This document shows positions 33,163-44,936 of a stretch of DNA of 64,000 bases, piece after piece. The translations under genes and the position numbers were made by a program. Origin of the DNA: Actinernus sp. WN-2022. Taxonomy: Eukaryota; Cnidaria; Anthozoa; Actiniaria; Actinernidae. Where the stretch lies: positions 30,214,792 to 30,278,791 of the forward strand of contig JAOWCC010001501.1 of assembly GCA_030867875.1 (NCBI GenBank), given 5' to 3'. The number at the start of each line of letters is the position of its first letter. Positions within the stretch are counted from its first letter, which is position 1. The notes below the pieces were generated by a model. That model was not told where the DNA came from, did no database searches, and saw nothing but the letters and a program-made list of their open reading frames with translations.

Positions 33163-36100
33163 TTAATTACTAGCTTTTTTTCCAGCCACTGCTCGAACAC
33201 GTTTGGGCCGCCTGGCTTCAACACACTTTTGGTTGATCCTTCTGTTGAGGTCGGCTATGCTTGGTGATGGCTCAAAGCGGCTTTGAATCTTGGCTGTAAA
33301 AAAGGAAATCAAAATAATCTTAGTAGTACAAAATGGATATGTATTTATTATCAAAGTTACCATAAAACCTGGTTATAAGCTCCCCCCTGATATACAAATT
33401 TGCAGGCCCACCTCTTCTCTTTCCCTATCCTCACAAGATACTTTTTCATATGTGTACATGTATGTGCACATATTACTCAGCTGTACAGCATTCACGTAAT
33501 ATTTCTACATTTTGTTTTACTTTGGTGGAAAGAGATATGTAAAGTATCATGTACCATGCATGGCCATACGAAAACTTGATACTTACCAATAATGACTTGT
33601 GCTATGGTTTTGTTGAGGGCAGGATGTTTTCCATGTCCTCCCACATTTCCATTCCCCAGTTCCTCTTTGGTGAAAAACACCTGAACAATTGATGACAAGT
33701 AGTCTGCATACTTCCTGTTTGCAGCACAGAGCACTTTTTGGTGGACAAACCAAAAAACACCACTCCCTTCGATGACCTCCTTCATCTACAGGATTGTAAA
33801 TAAAACACATGAACATGACTTTAGATATTCTACATACATGTACATTGTAGGTACAAACAAACAAACATAACATATACATACTGTATATCTATATACTGTA
33901 CATGATACACATGTATACTATATAAACGGCATGTTCAGCTACGAGGATCCAACAGGATTCACAGCTAGTCTGTCCTTTGCCAGAAGTATATTATAAGTTG
34001 AATAGAAATAAAGCAAAGACACTGCCACTCATAACTGTTATTAACATATACAGTGTAGTTAAAAAAATGGAGAACATTTCAGCCTTTGTTCTTCTTCAAC
34101 TGCTGACTGCATGCTGCTGCTAGGATCTTGCCCTTGTGTTTTTGGATTTTTTATATGTATTTTAATCAACAGGAATGAGTTGCTTTATTTATATCCAACT
34201 TCTACATGTACATTATATTTGAAAAGAAATTCCAAACGTTTCCAGAAAAGGTGAATAGTTTTTTCTAACAGAATCAATTGAAATTGTGTGCTCAAGCTGA
34301 TTGGCTCATGGCTGTTTCTTTTCATACAGCCTGGCTAATCCCAAAGTTTTTCAATATTGACTTTACTTTACTTACACAAATGTACTCTAGCATTGAAGTA
34401 CCAAACTAATATGTATACTAATAAATTATAACCAAACTAATATAAATCATGTACTTCAATCTCAGGGAGAATTCGATTGACCATGCATATTTCAGAATAA
34501 GATTTAATGCATGTACATGTATAGTCTTTGGAACTCATGCATTAATGCATGGGCATTTTATACTTCCTAAGCTATTTGAACTCAAGTACCATACATGTAT
34601 ATATATCCACATATGGGCCATACATTTTGGGGGATAAAAACAAGGTTTAAAGTTGGGGATGCCAACATTATTTTTATCATGGAGCAACAAAACACTTGCC
34701 CCAGATCGACCCTCCTCAAAAATCCCAAGATGGTGGACCACAGATGTGGACTTATTGTGCATGCATGCATGTATAGTTCAGCCAGAAACCCTTCCTTTTA
34801 CTTCTGCTTTAAGGATTGTCAGCTTCCTTGAAAATGGTCTTAGTTAATGGAAGGAATAAAATAGGAATAATTCTAGAATAATTTAAGAACTGCAGACCAA
34901 AATACAGTGGAACCCCACTACACATACATACATACATACATACATGTAACAAACCAGGTTATACATTTATCAAAGTCCCCCATAATTACAAGTACATGTA
35001 CCACAAAGATGTTTTCAGCACTGCAAAAACGTTTTGCTGGAAAAGTGTTATATATATATAATTATATATATAATAATTATTGGGGAGTCATTTATTATAT
35101 TTAATGAATCCTTGATACATGTATAATGAACCTAATTTCCCATCCCTTGGCACATATTATAACAGGGTTCCACTGTATACACAACAAATGATAAAGTTGT
35201 GATAGCACCTAGTTCACATAACTTGGAATGAAGCAAAACTTCTTCATAGATTGTTCTAAGTTGAAGCAATTTTAGGAACCAAATACAAGGCTCTAAGTTT
35301 GGGGTGAGTCCTACTACATGTATACTCAGGTGCAGCCTAATATGTGTTCAGTAATACTATGACCCATTGGGTTGTGTTTTGTCCAAGAGTTAAAATAGAA
35401 ACTTGTATAGAACAGTTGAACATTATAATTTGTTGTACTACACATCATACCTGGTAGAGTTGTGCCAACTTTGGGTCCACAATGCCAGCTCTAGGCTTGA
35501 GTTCCTCAACTTCAGTCGATGTGTTAGCACTTACTGAAATCCAAGAGAGTGGTATAGAACACATCTTACTTTTGTGAAGTTTTCACTCCTACATTGTACA
35601 TCCATTTGAGCTATTCTTCCTCGTTTTGAAAGCATTTCAAATGATATCAATCACTGGGTCATACATTTACATGTATTTATACTCTAAAACAAAACTAGCT
35701 AGTATACTTAAGCTGCTGTCACTTCATTGGCAACATGTACTGCATGTACTGTATATAAACTGTATATATATATATATGTAATTGAATTATTATGAAAATA
35801 TATGTAATGGAATTATTAGTATTAGCTACAGTATACTTGCATGCACCTAGAAGTACATTTATGTCAAAAAAGATTATCCCACAAGCTGTTAAGCTGAATG
35901 TCGGGGGGGGGGGGGGGGGGTCAAATACTGTATTACTAGTATCATGATTTTTCAAATTACAATGTAGTTTACCTGTTGTGCAGCTGGACATTTCAGTTAA
36001 AACCACAATCCATTTTAGTCTGGGCTCAGGCTAATGATTTTGATAAGTATAATGTTGGACATTTTTAGAAATATTTGAAACTACTAAAATGGTCAGTAAA

Positions 36101-39100
36101 GTCATGAAATCTTACCTGTGTTTTGAGAACTTGTTCCTTTTCATGATAATTTTTCGTTTGAGGCAATCCTACATGTATTTATAACAGGTATTATTTCATG
36201 ACTTTATTGACCATTTTAATACAGTTTCATATTTTTCTAAAATCTCCCATACAGTATGCCCCCAAAAAGGCTAGACAATTTTTGTACAGCTTCTTGATCG
36301 TCCAGTTATAAAACAATACAACCATTGTTTTGAGAAACTTACATGCCACTTCCAGCTTCGTTTCTAGGTTTCTAATCTTCCTGCGAAGTGCTTCACAGAT
36401 CTGTCTCAAATGTTGGTTAGACATTTGAGACAGATCTTCATCCCAATCTTCCACTTCACTGTCACTGTCTAAAGCATCTTCAGCTTTACGCTTAGACATA
36501 CCTGGGAAAAAAAGACAAGGATAAATCAAATTTATGGCAACTATAGTGACTGAAAATAACTTTAGCCAAAATTATTCAGTTGCTCAGAATTTTCTAATAA
36601 TAGTTTTCTGTTGCCAATTTTACCTTATAACATTAAATTAGTTTGACAGTAAAAAATATGAAGCATGGGACCTTTAATTTCAATGCTTGTAATTACAGTA
36701 TGGTGATTAAGCAACCAAGAAACAGTGGAGAAGTGAAGTAAAGATTTAGAAAAGTTGTTGACAACAGTATTAAGTGAGCTGGCATTGAACCACATGGTTG
36801 TAATTTTGAGCCCCAAGCCTCGGAAAGAAACAGTCTACAACATATTACATGCATACTTACTGGCATGTCGGTGCACAGAATCTCGATCAGTCTCATCTGG
36901 AATGTTACATGTAGGTTCCTGATCTGCTAAGAAAATTACCATAAATGCTTTACAATGTATTTGCTCTTGCTAGAACATTTCTCAAAAGGAAAAGCTTTAA
37001 TAATGTACATATACCTCTCTATACATGTACATGTATAATATACAGATTCATATTTTTTAAATAAGTCATTTGTACCATGTTGTTTCTCCATGCATGCATG
37101 TAAATTCGTCCCCTGTGAGCAGTTTCAAATTCACCAATAGGCCTTTTGCAGAAAACAGTCACATGCTGATATACATGTAATACTTTGTTTAACAAATGAA
37201 TTGAGCTCATGATCCCCATGGGAAGGGGCGGACTTCACCTCCTTGGAACCTGGAACAGTAGAAACAATACAAACCCAAACACTAAAACAATGGAATTCTT
37301 TGTCAGTGCAGTCCTAATGGCTCCAATAAAATGCAAGGTTTTGAGAGGTGAAGGCCTCCTGTATGGGAAAGGCATTGCCATGGGTGTTGGTGGCAAGCTA
37401 TCTTTAAAAACGCTGTTTTAGAAAGATTGACAATCGATTTGAGGTGGAAAATAGCATTTACAAACAGGTTTTGCTAATAACACTACCGATCTTGTACAAG
37501 TGCCTTTAAATATATGAATTAAGATTTTTTTTGCAACCCAGTACAACCATGTGATTGCATTCCTGCAAAAGGCACATTTGATATTAAAATAACTACAATG
37601 TACATGTATGTACTGGTACAATGTTGGGTGAATGTCATGTGCAACTGAAGTGATGTGTGCACAACAAAGGCATTTACAAGTGACTTTTGATCACATTCTA
37701 AATTCTCCCTTAGAAAACAAAGAATTTAGAATGTGATCAGGAGTCACTCATACCCATTTTGCAAACAGCCCTTCAATTTAAGAGTGATGATTGCTTACAG
37801 CTCAATGTTTTTTTTTGTGTGTATGCCACGCTGTTTGAAATTATATAACTGGATTACAAAAGATTTACACAACAAGCATAAATTGTTGTATTTTAATAAC
37901 CCATAACATTGGCTAATTAAATTCAAGGTACAATTAACACACTTCACCATTATGAATTGTGTATACAAATTGTGCTCTTACCAGTAATGCCTACATGTAG
38001 CTCTATTCTTCCCTGGATAGCTTGCAAGGCATTTCTCTTTTTTGCAGCCAGGGAATAATCATTGCCAGTACTATCTTGTTTGGCTTTTCCTTTCTCTGAA
38101 AAACAATAAAATAATGTTACATACATGTATATCATTATGCTGGTTTAAAGGACCCTAAAGTGCAACTTATACATGTAGATAAAGTTATGAACATTGATAA
38201 TCTGGTGAACAAAGGACAATGAGCCTATCGGGTAAGACTACCTAATGTACATGTATCATATACATGTATACAGTGTAGCTAATGGTCCAAATGAGAGTGA
38301 CTTTCTATGATTGACCAAAATCAGGGCACCTGGTCAAGAAATTGTTAATAGACAGTGTATTACCGGTATATTCTACACTAAATGTTACGTGCATGCATGC
38401 TGGTTCTTAGGTAGCAAGCACATTGGCTGGTTTTGGTTTAGTTTTACAGTTAGTTTGTGAGAACACACTCAACAGTAAAATACATGTACATGTACGTATT
38501 ATGAATTTGTTTAAACAAAATATAATAAGTATGGGCTCTCGTGAGTATATCTAGTTGTCAATAGTAGACAAACCAAAACAATGGAAATAGTGTCTATTAT
38601 AGTGAGTAACAACCTAGTAATTGTTTCACATACAGTTAATTCGCTACATATACATGTACAGTTATTTTTTGTCACTGGAAATGTACTCCAGAGAAATGTG
38701 GCAGAAAACATGGGTCAACATTATTGCCCCACCAAAAATACATCCTTGTAGAAATAATCCTACAAACTGTGCAAATTCAGCTGTCCAAAATTGCAAAATA
38801 AACAATTGCTACATTAGTCTATTCCTGTGAAACAGTTACTAGATTATTACACACTATTGCTTAAATGTACATTTATGTATATATGTATACATGTAATTAT
38901 ATTATTTTAACTGATGAAAGCTGAATGACGAAAGTTTTTCAATATATGGAACTGTGAAAAGTTGCCAGTTGTAAGTTCAAGATTGTAAATTCTACATATA
39001 TATATACTGTGTACACACACATACTGTACAGTGAATTGCAAAAATTGTATGAAAGTTACTTCTTAACACTTATGAACATCATACATGTACCTTTACTTAG

Positions 39101-42100
39101 TTCCTTGGACACTGTTTGTGATTGTTTCTTGTTTTCTAGATGAGCAATATTATTCAGAATGATTAGCATAACAACATCAACAGCTCTGATGGTCAAAAGT
39201 CTTATGTACACGAGGGATATTCAGGGGTTTCAATAGAAGGCGGCTACTGGCGATAAACCTCTGGTTACTTTGCTTCTTACCACTGGCTACTTCACACAAT
39301 AATTGTGTTTTTTTGTTAAGTGCTGAGTAATGTTTACTAGGTAAACCACCGCCTCTAACGACATGACCGCCAGTTGCCTAAAAGGTTATTGAAATGCCTG
39401 GATATCGATGCACTGGCCAGTAGTAACACACATTGATAGCCCTTTTGAGATGGACTTTGCACTGTATGTACACATGTACATCATACAATTGCAAATAAAA
39501 TAGTCCCTTTCAACAATTCACTACCTGCACGCCCCTATACAATGTACATGTAGCTACATTTGTAGCTAGGTGGGTACATTGTAAATTAAGGCAGATCTAA
39601 CAGATTAGAAACCTCTTCATGTAGCTCAGCAACAGGGTTTACTTTGTGTTTACTTTGCATACACACAAGTGTACATGTAAATGCAAACAAAAAAGTACAT
39701 GCAAATTAAAGTACACACCTAAAGTAAATGCAAGTAAACGCAAGGCAAATGATTGATATTTATCTAAAGAAATACCACAAGCCAAAGACAGTCTGCTCGA
39801 GGTAGTTACACCTCCTGTAAGCAATCACTTTGTCTGTGCACCAAGGGTGGTCACTTAAGAGAGAGTTGACTGTATTTACAATAGTAAATGCAAAGTAAAC
39901 ATAGGATTAAGAGTGCATGCAAAGTAAATGCAGGGTTTGCTTTGTGTTTACTTTGCATGTATTTTGTGTGCACGCAAAGTATTAAATGCAAGCGTGAGGT
40001 TAGTTTCGATCGGAACTCATGTACGTGTAGTAAGGTATTGACCATTATCCAAGCTAATGCAAGATGTTAGATGGCCTCTGCAGCTGCAAAACATATAACT
40101 TTTTGCAACTGCTTACCAAGGATTCATAAATATTCTTGACTTGTGGTACATTAGTTGTGACAGTCCCCCTTAACAATTTACAAACTCTCTACAGTATCTG
40201 TTATCATACATGTACAGCATACCTTTGCTTAGTTCCAGCTTCGACTTTGCTTGTAATTCTTTCTTGTTTTCTAGAAGTATTAGCATAACAAAACAAACAT
40301 ACATGTAATAAACATTAAAAGCCCTGATTAAAGGCATTAGTGTATAAACATTGATATATAATTAGCCATTTAATATGTATTTGCACTATACTGTATTAAT
40401 ATACAATCATGTACATTTGTAAAAAAGATTGCCCCTGTATAAGTAAAAGCCCAATGGGAAAGTTTAGTTACATGTAAGTACACTAGTGACCCTTATCAGT
40501 CCCATTCCTACAACCCACTTTCCCAATCACTTTGCACAATGCTGAAGACTATCGACCCAGCTAAATAAAAGGCTTCAACACTGACATGATTGGGAAAGTG
40601 GCCTATTAATTTACATTCTGGCTAATGCAATAAGATGTTGGATGGACCTCTTCAATTGTAAACATACCACTTTTGGCGATCACTAAAGCTTCGCAAATTT
40701 CCTTATGTGGAAGGGTAGCTGTGATATAGTCCCCCTCTTCAATTGCCCGCTCTTCACCATCATCTTCAATTGCATCACCAGACACAATGAAGTATTTTGA
40801 TCTTGGTTCAACATACACAAGATAATACATTGCTATAAATAATAGTAGAAAATACAATGAGCAAAGAGAATATCTCTGTACAATATTATTATAGAATACC
40901 CTGCATGTCAAAAGATCACTTAAAAACTGTGCCAAATTCTCCATTATAGTGCATGTGTACATGTTATGTAGTCATATGAATGACTTTTGGTTGAAAATGG
41001 TTAGGTTTTTTTATTTCAGGGTTAGGTCTTTAGAAGGTTTGTATGAAAATTTGAGAAAATGAATTATTATTGATGTAACTTGTGGGGTATTCTATAATAA
41101 TTATTCCAATGTCTCATCTACATGTAATCCCAGATGTTACAAACAGTATGCACCTATCAACATGAACCCTATGGAGTAAGTGTGGGCATATCCAAGTTAA
41201 GAATCTTGCAAAATCTTGCCAATATTCTCAACCTGGGCAGAGTGGGAATTTAATTGACAGAATACCTTATCCCCACAGTCTAACATTTGACTGTGAATCA
41301 TTGGCCAGAGTCAATAAGACATTTAAAAGACTTTGAGGGAGTGGGCACAATCTTTGATTCAGTCACAGCATTGTGCTTCATAGCCCTGCAAGTGATCCCA
41401 CTCAGTCAAAGAAACAAAACATTTATTTTAAAAACACCCTGTGTTATATTCTCTGGTAAATCGGTGTTCTCATTCAGATAATTTAGAGTTACAAATAATT
41501 GAAGCCATATAATATAACTTATTAATTAATATTCCTGTGCTTGAGCTTGCTCTTTTGATAGATGCTTTCGATTTCTAGCTGCCACAAAGTCTAACTGTCA
41601 TTAAATAGACTTTTTGTCCTGGGGTGGTATACATGTACATTTGATTAACATGTTTCCCCACCCTCTGGAATTTGAAATTATATATATTTTTTTGTCTGCA
41701 CTCCACCCATTCTCCTCTGCAGGCTTTACATTTATATTGATAGGTGCATTATGTCGAACTCTCACCTCTTACATATGTTATAATACCTCGGGGAGCCAGA
41801 GTGGCAAAGTGGTTAAGTGCTTTGCCTCTCACCTCTTTGGCCCAGGTTCGATCCCTGCATGGACACAGTGCCATATGTGAGTGAAGTATCTCACCCTTGC
41901 TCTGAGGGTTTTTCTCAGGGTCCACCAGTTCCTCCCTCCACAACAAAACAACATGCTAAATTCCAATTTGATCTGTGGATTAGCCAGGTCCTCCAGGCTT
42001 TAATCAGACCCTTGGTTGTTTCAGGTCTCATTAGAAATTCAGATCTTTTTTACCTTCAGAGCCCAAACACACATCAGTTTAGATTTCGGTTATGGCAAAT

Positions 42101-43135
42101 ATATGCAACCTCAAAACAAGTAAAAACCTATTGAAGGTGGATCATGGTTGCTTCTATGAATGATTTCCCGCCTTTTTGGACACGTAAGATAAGAACGATC
42201 ATATTACAACTACATGCAACATGTATGTATAGATCGTTTAAAAAAATTCCTTAGATCTGTAAAAGTATATTGAGCTGTTATAAAGTTTTATGAATTAACA
42301 TGTATTGCTTACGTTTAGAACAAACTTCTTCGTCGTCCTGGTCCTCATAATCGTTAAACTTGGCTGGTTTCTTTTTTTGTCGGGCGGCTTTAATTGTTTG
42401 CACAGTGGGAGTAGATCTAGAGGTGGTACTAGTACTGGTAGTGGTAGATGGCTTCGATGGCAGCGTGGGCAGGGCAGGAAGAGGCAGAGGGTCGAAATCG
42501 TCGTTTTTGTTTAGAGGTTTTAGGATCTCCTCGTCTAGAACTCCTTCGAGGTATGATTTCTTAGCTGTAAAGTGCATTAATCGAAGAACACATTATAAAC
42601 TCACAGCGTCAGCGATACAAACCTTTGCGAATTTATATCAAGCATATTACCGGGATTTATAGAAAATCAAACTTGCCGCCATTGCCTATATCCATATATT
42701 TGCTATATTAGCAGACATTGATCCAGAAATTGAGCCACAAGGGACAATTTGGCCCTAAGCAAGTGATTTGGCATTTAATTTCCTTTGAAAGCGGGACAAA
42801 GCTGGACAATTTAGGGGCAAATGTGTTTTTAAAATTATAAAAGCGGCAATCGCGCAGCCTGGCTCGTCTACATGATACATCACATTCAAATACCTACAAA
42901 TACACCGTCAAGAGAGAGACCTCTGCTAGCAGGGAATCCAAATTATAGTTCATAGGTATTCTAGATACTCACTTGAAATTTTAACGATTGTAGCAGGAGA
43001 GGTTTCATCTTGCCACTTTGCATCGACGTGGTCCCCAATCACGATCGTACTTCCATCGGGCTTTTTAACATCGTTTTGTCTGACGACATCCCAGGACTCT
43101 TCGCCAGTCCACTTTATCAAATAATAAATAACCAT
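33163..43135 (-). CDS. BEN-domain protein of the transposon (11 exons, 474 aa)
   Basis: Exons on the minus strand, in order: 43,135-42,973; 42,564-42,313; 40,832-40,668; 40,270-40,223; 39,135-39,091; 38,095-37,982; 36,926-36,861; 36,501-36,343; 35,533-35,451; 33,785-33,587; 33,293-33,163. Every junction is GT-AG and the phases match, giving 1,425 coding bases. Exons 1 and 3 each encode a roughly 50-residue domain (YYLIKWTGEESWDVV and YYLVYVEPRSKYFIVSG) like the N-terminus of BEND5-type proteins. Exon 2 is Ser/Thr/Pro-rich then basic, and exon 8 is acidic plus a coiled coil. Exons 10-11 form a BEN domain (about residues 385-465: VFFTKEEL, ALNKTIAQVII, LNRRINQKCVEARR). BEN domains bind DNA, so I infer that it recognises the element's subterminal words. 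It is divergent from the transposase. Confidence 0.85.
39222..39400. mobile_element. MITE with CAGGGGTTTCAATA ends
   Basis: Inverted CAGGGGTTTCAATA / TATTGAAATGCCTG with inner GGCGG...CCGCC words, flanked by GATATT / GATATC (imperfect 5-6 bp duplication). Same family as 54,427-54,603. It lies in an intron of the BEN-domain gene. Confidence 0.7.
40886..41105. repeat. Inverted repeat (TATTATAGAATACCC ends)
   Basis: ATTATTATAGAATACCC near 40,886 is matched by GGGTATTCTATAATAATTAT near 41,086. About 220 bp, intronic, MITE-like, no coding. Confidence 0.55.
41791..41960 (+). mobile_element. tRNA-derived SINE
   Basis: Starts GGGAGCCAGAGTGGCAAAGT with an A-box-like GTGGCAAAGTGG, then a B box GGTTCGATCCC about 45 bases on. 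These form an internal RNA polymerase III promoter of tRNA type. A non-tRNA body follows. The anticodon arm is not a good tRNA fold, so it is a SINE rather than a tRNA gene. The 3' limit is approximate. Confidence 0.65.
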
Positions 43136-43384
43136 TGTAGCTTCAGATGAAACAGGCGAGCACCAAAGCGAAAGAAGGAAGAATCGAGGATAGACTTTTA
43201 AAAATAACTGAACATGCAACGTTTCGAAAGAACTTCGAATGACCCGCCTTTGCAACGTTGAAATCTAATATACTTCGAGTCACGAGACTGGAGTTACATT
43301 GTTCCCAGTCTACCTCTGTCAAACAGTGATGCATTGCGCGCACAAACATCCCGCGCAAACGGCGGGAAGCCGAAGAGGATCAGG
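43136..43384. promoter_or_regulatory. Bidirectional promoter of the transposon
   Basis: 249 bases separate the two divergent start codons. The stretch is less AT-rich than the introns and lacks repeats. Both 5' UTRs must start here, unless undetected upstream exons exist. I see no clear TATA box. Shared control of transposase and DNA-binding partner is the natural reading. Confidence 0.55.
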
Positions 43385-44900
43385 ATGCCGAAAAACAAGA
43401 AGTTTAGAAGCTTACTTAAAGGTAGTTTTGGTAGCAGTAACAAGTATCACTTTAAAAAACGTTTTCGACGCCAAGAGTCATTGAAAAAGACTGCATTAGC
43501 CGACAACACGAGAAAGAGAACAACAGCTGCACGCGTTGCTGTTGATAATCATTCGCATGACGATGAGTATGATGGCTTTGGACTTGGCCTTGCGGCGTCC
43601 GACTCAAATGCCAGTGATCAAGAAATCGGGGACTGTGAACTGCATGAAAAGTTGTTGGCTAGCCATTACGGAGAACAACGAGAAGAAGTAAAATGCACGA
43701 GTGTGATTGAAAAAGCAAGCAAGCCTAGCTGTTCATTTCACTGCAACGAGAACTGGGATGGACCAGAGGCAGAGTCTGGGAGTGGTAACGACTCTTGCAG
43801 CGAAGACGAGTTCTTAAATTTGTGGGATCCAGAAAAGCATCTCGCTGATGATTCGTCATGTTACAGCAGTGACGAAGATACTCGACCAGCCGAAGTTCCA
43901 GAAGAGGAAAAGCTGTTGTACTTAGGATGTCCTATAACCGTTGGAACGAGCATTCTGTTACAACTTCGTTTTGCTATGCGGCATAAATTAACGGGTGAAG
44001 CACTTATTGACTTATTTAAACTTATTCAAGTCCACTGCCCTAAACCAAACAGATGTAAGACTTCTATGTCAGGCATCCGTGATTACTTGAGGCTCCTCGA
44101 TTCTCCTTTATGCAGTAACGTATACTGTGGTAAATGCAAAGCATATGTTGGCGAAGTAAGTTTAGACCAACACCATCCCAAAATGTGTGATGTCTGTGGT
44201 TGCGAAGTTGACTGGAATGGAAATTCACATTACTTCATTGAAGTTCCAATTGAAAACCAACTGAGGCAGTTTTACACAGGTGAGTGAGTAAGCAAATATT
44301 TTTTCTATTTATTTTAATAGGGCACATTCGTTTTGGATATTCTTTTCTCAAACTCATGAATTATTATTCATGATGGTAGGCCACCAATTACTGGATGTAT
44401 ACCACACCACGTGTATACAGTTGGATACCCAGTGAAAACATGTATACCAATCAATAGTGTAACTGGTACATGTATATACCACTTTAGTAATCAACATATT
44501 CATAACTCTAAATATGACACTTGGAATTAACTATTAGATGATATCCTACTGTAGCTTTACATAAGGAGAAGTAAAGGAAAGATAGAATTAAAATTCAGCG
44601 TACAGAGTATGACTCGAACTGCCAACCTCATGAATGCCCTCAGGCATTTATAATAGAGCTGCCACTGACTCAACTGCATGAAATTGATCTAGCCTTTGAA
44701 ATTATAACAATATCAACACTGTCCTCACACAGTGTAGATTCGCGGTGAGTGTGAAAGGGGAATTTTGAGCTTTTGACTGTAGTGTGGTATGTAAGTAAGT
44801 AAGTAAGTAACTTTATTTAAGTGTCAATTGTATTTAGCTTTGCAACTAATTTGGGACACTAGTCCTACGATTTTACGTCCTTATCTGAGAAGGCAGCACC

Positions 44901-44936
<36 letters not shown>

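Noticed and set aside
41791..41865. tRNA gene on the plus strand
   Set aside because: Pol III boxes are present, but it lacks a paired acceptor stem; it fits a SINE head.
43299..43384. Upstream start of the transposase at 43,334
   Set aside because: The codon there is TTG; the first in-frame ATG is at 43,385.
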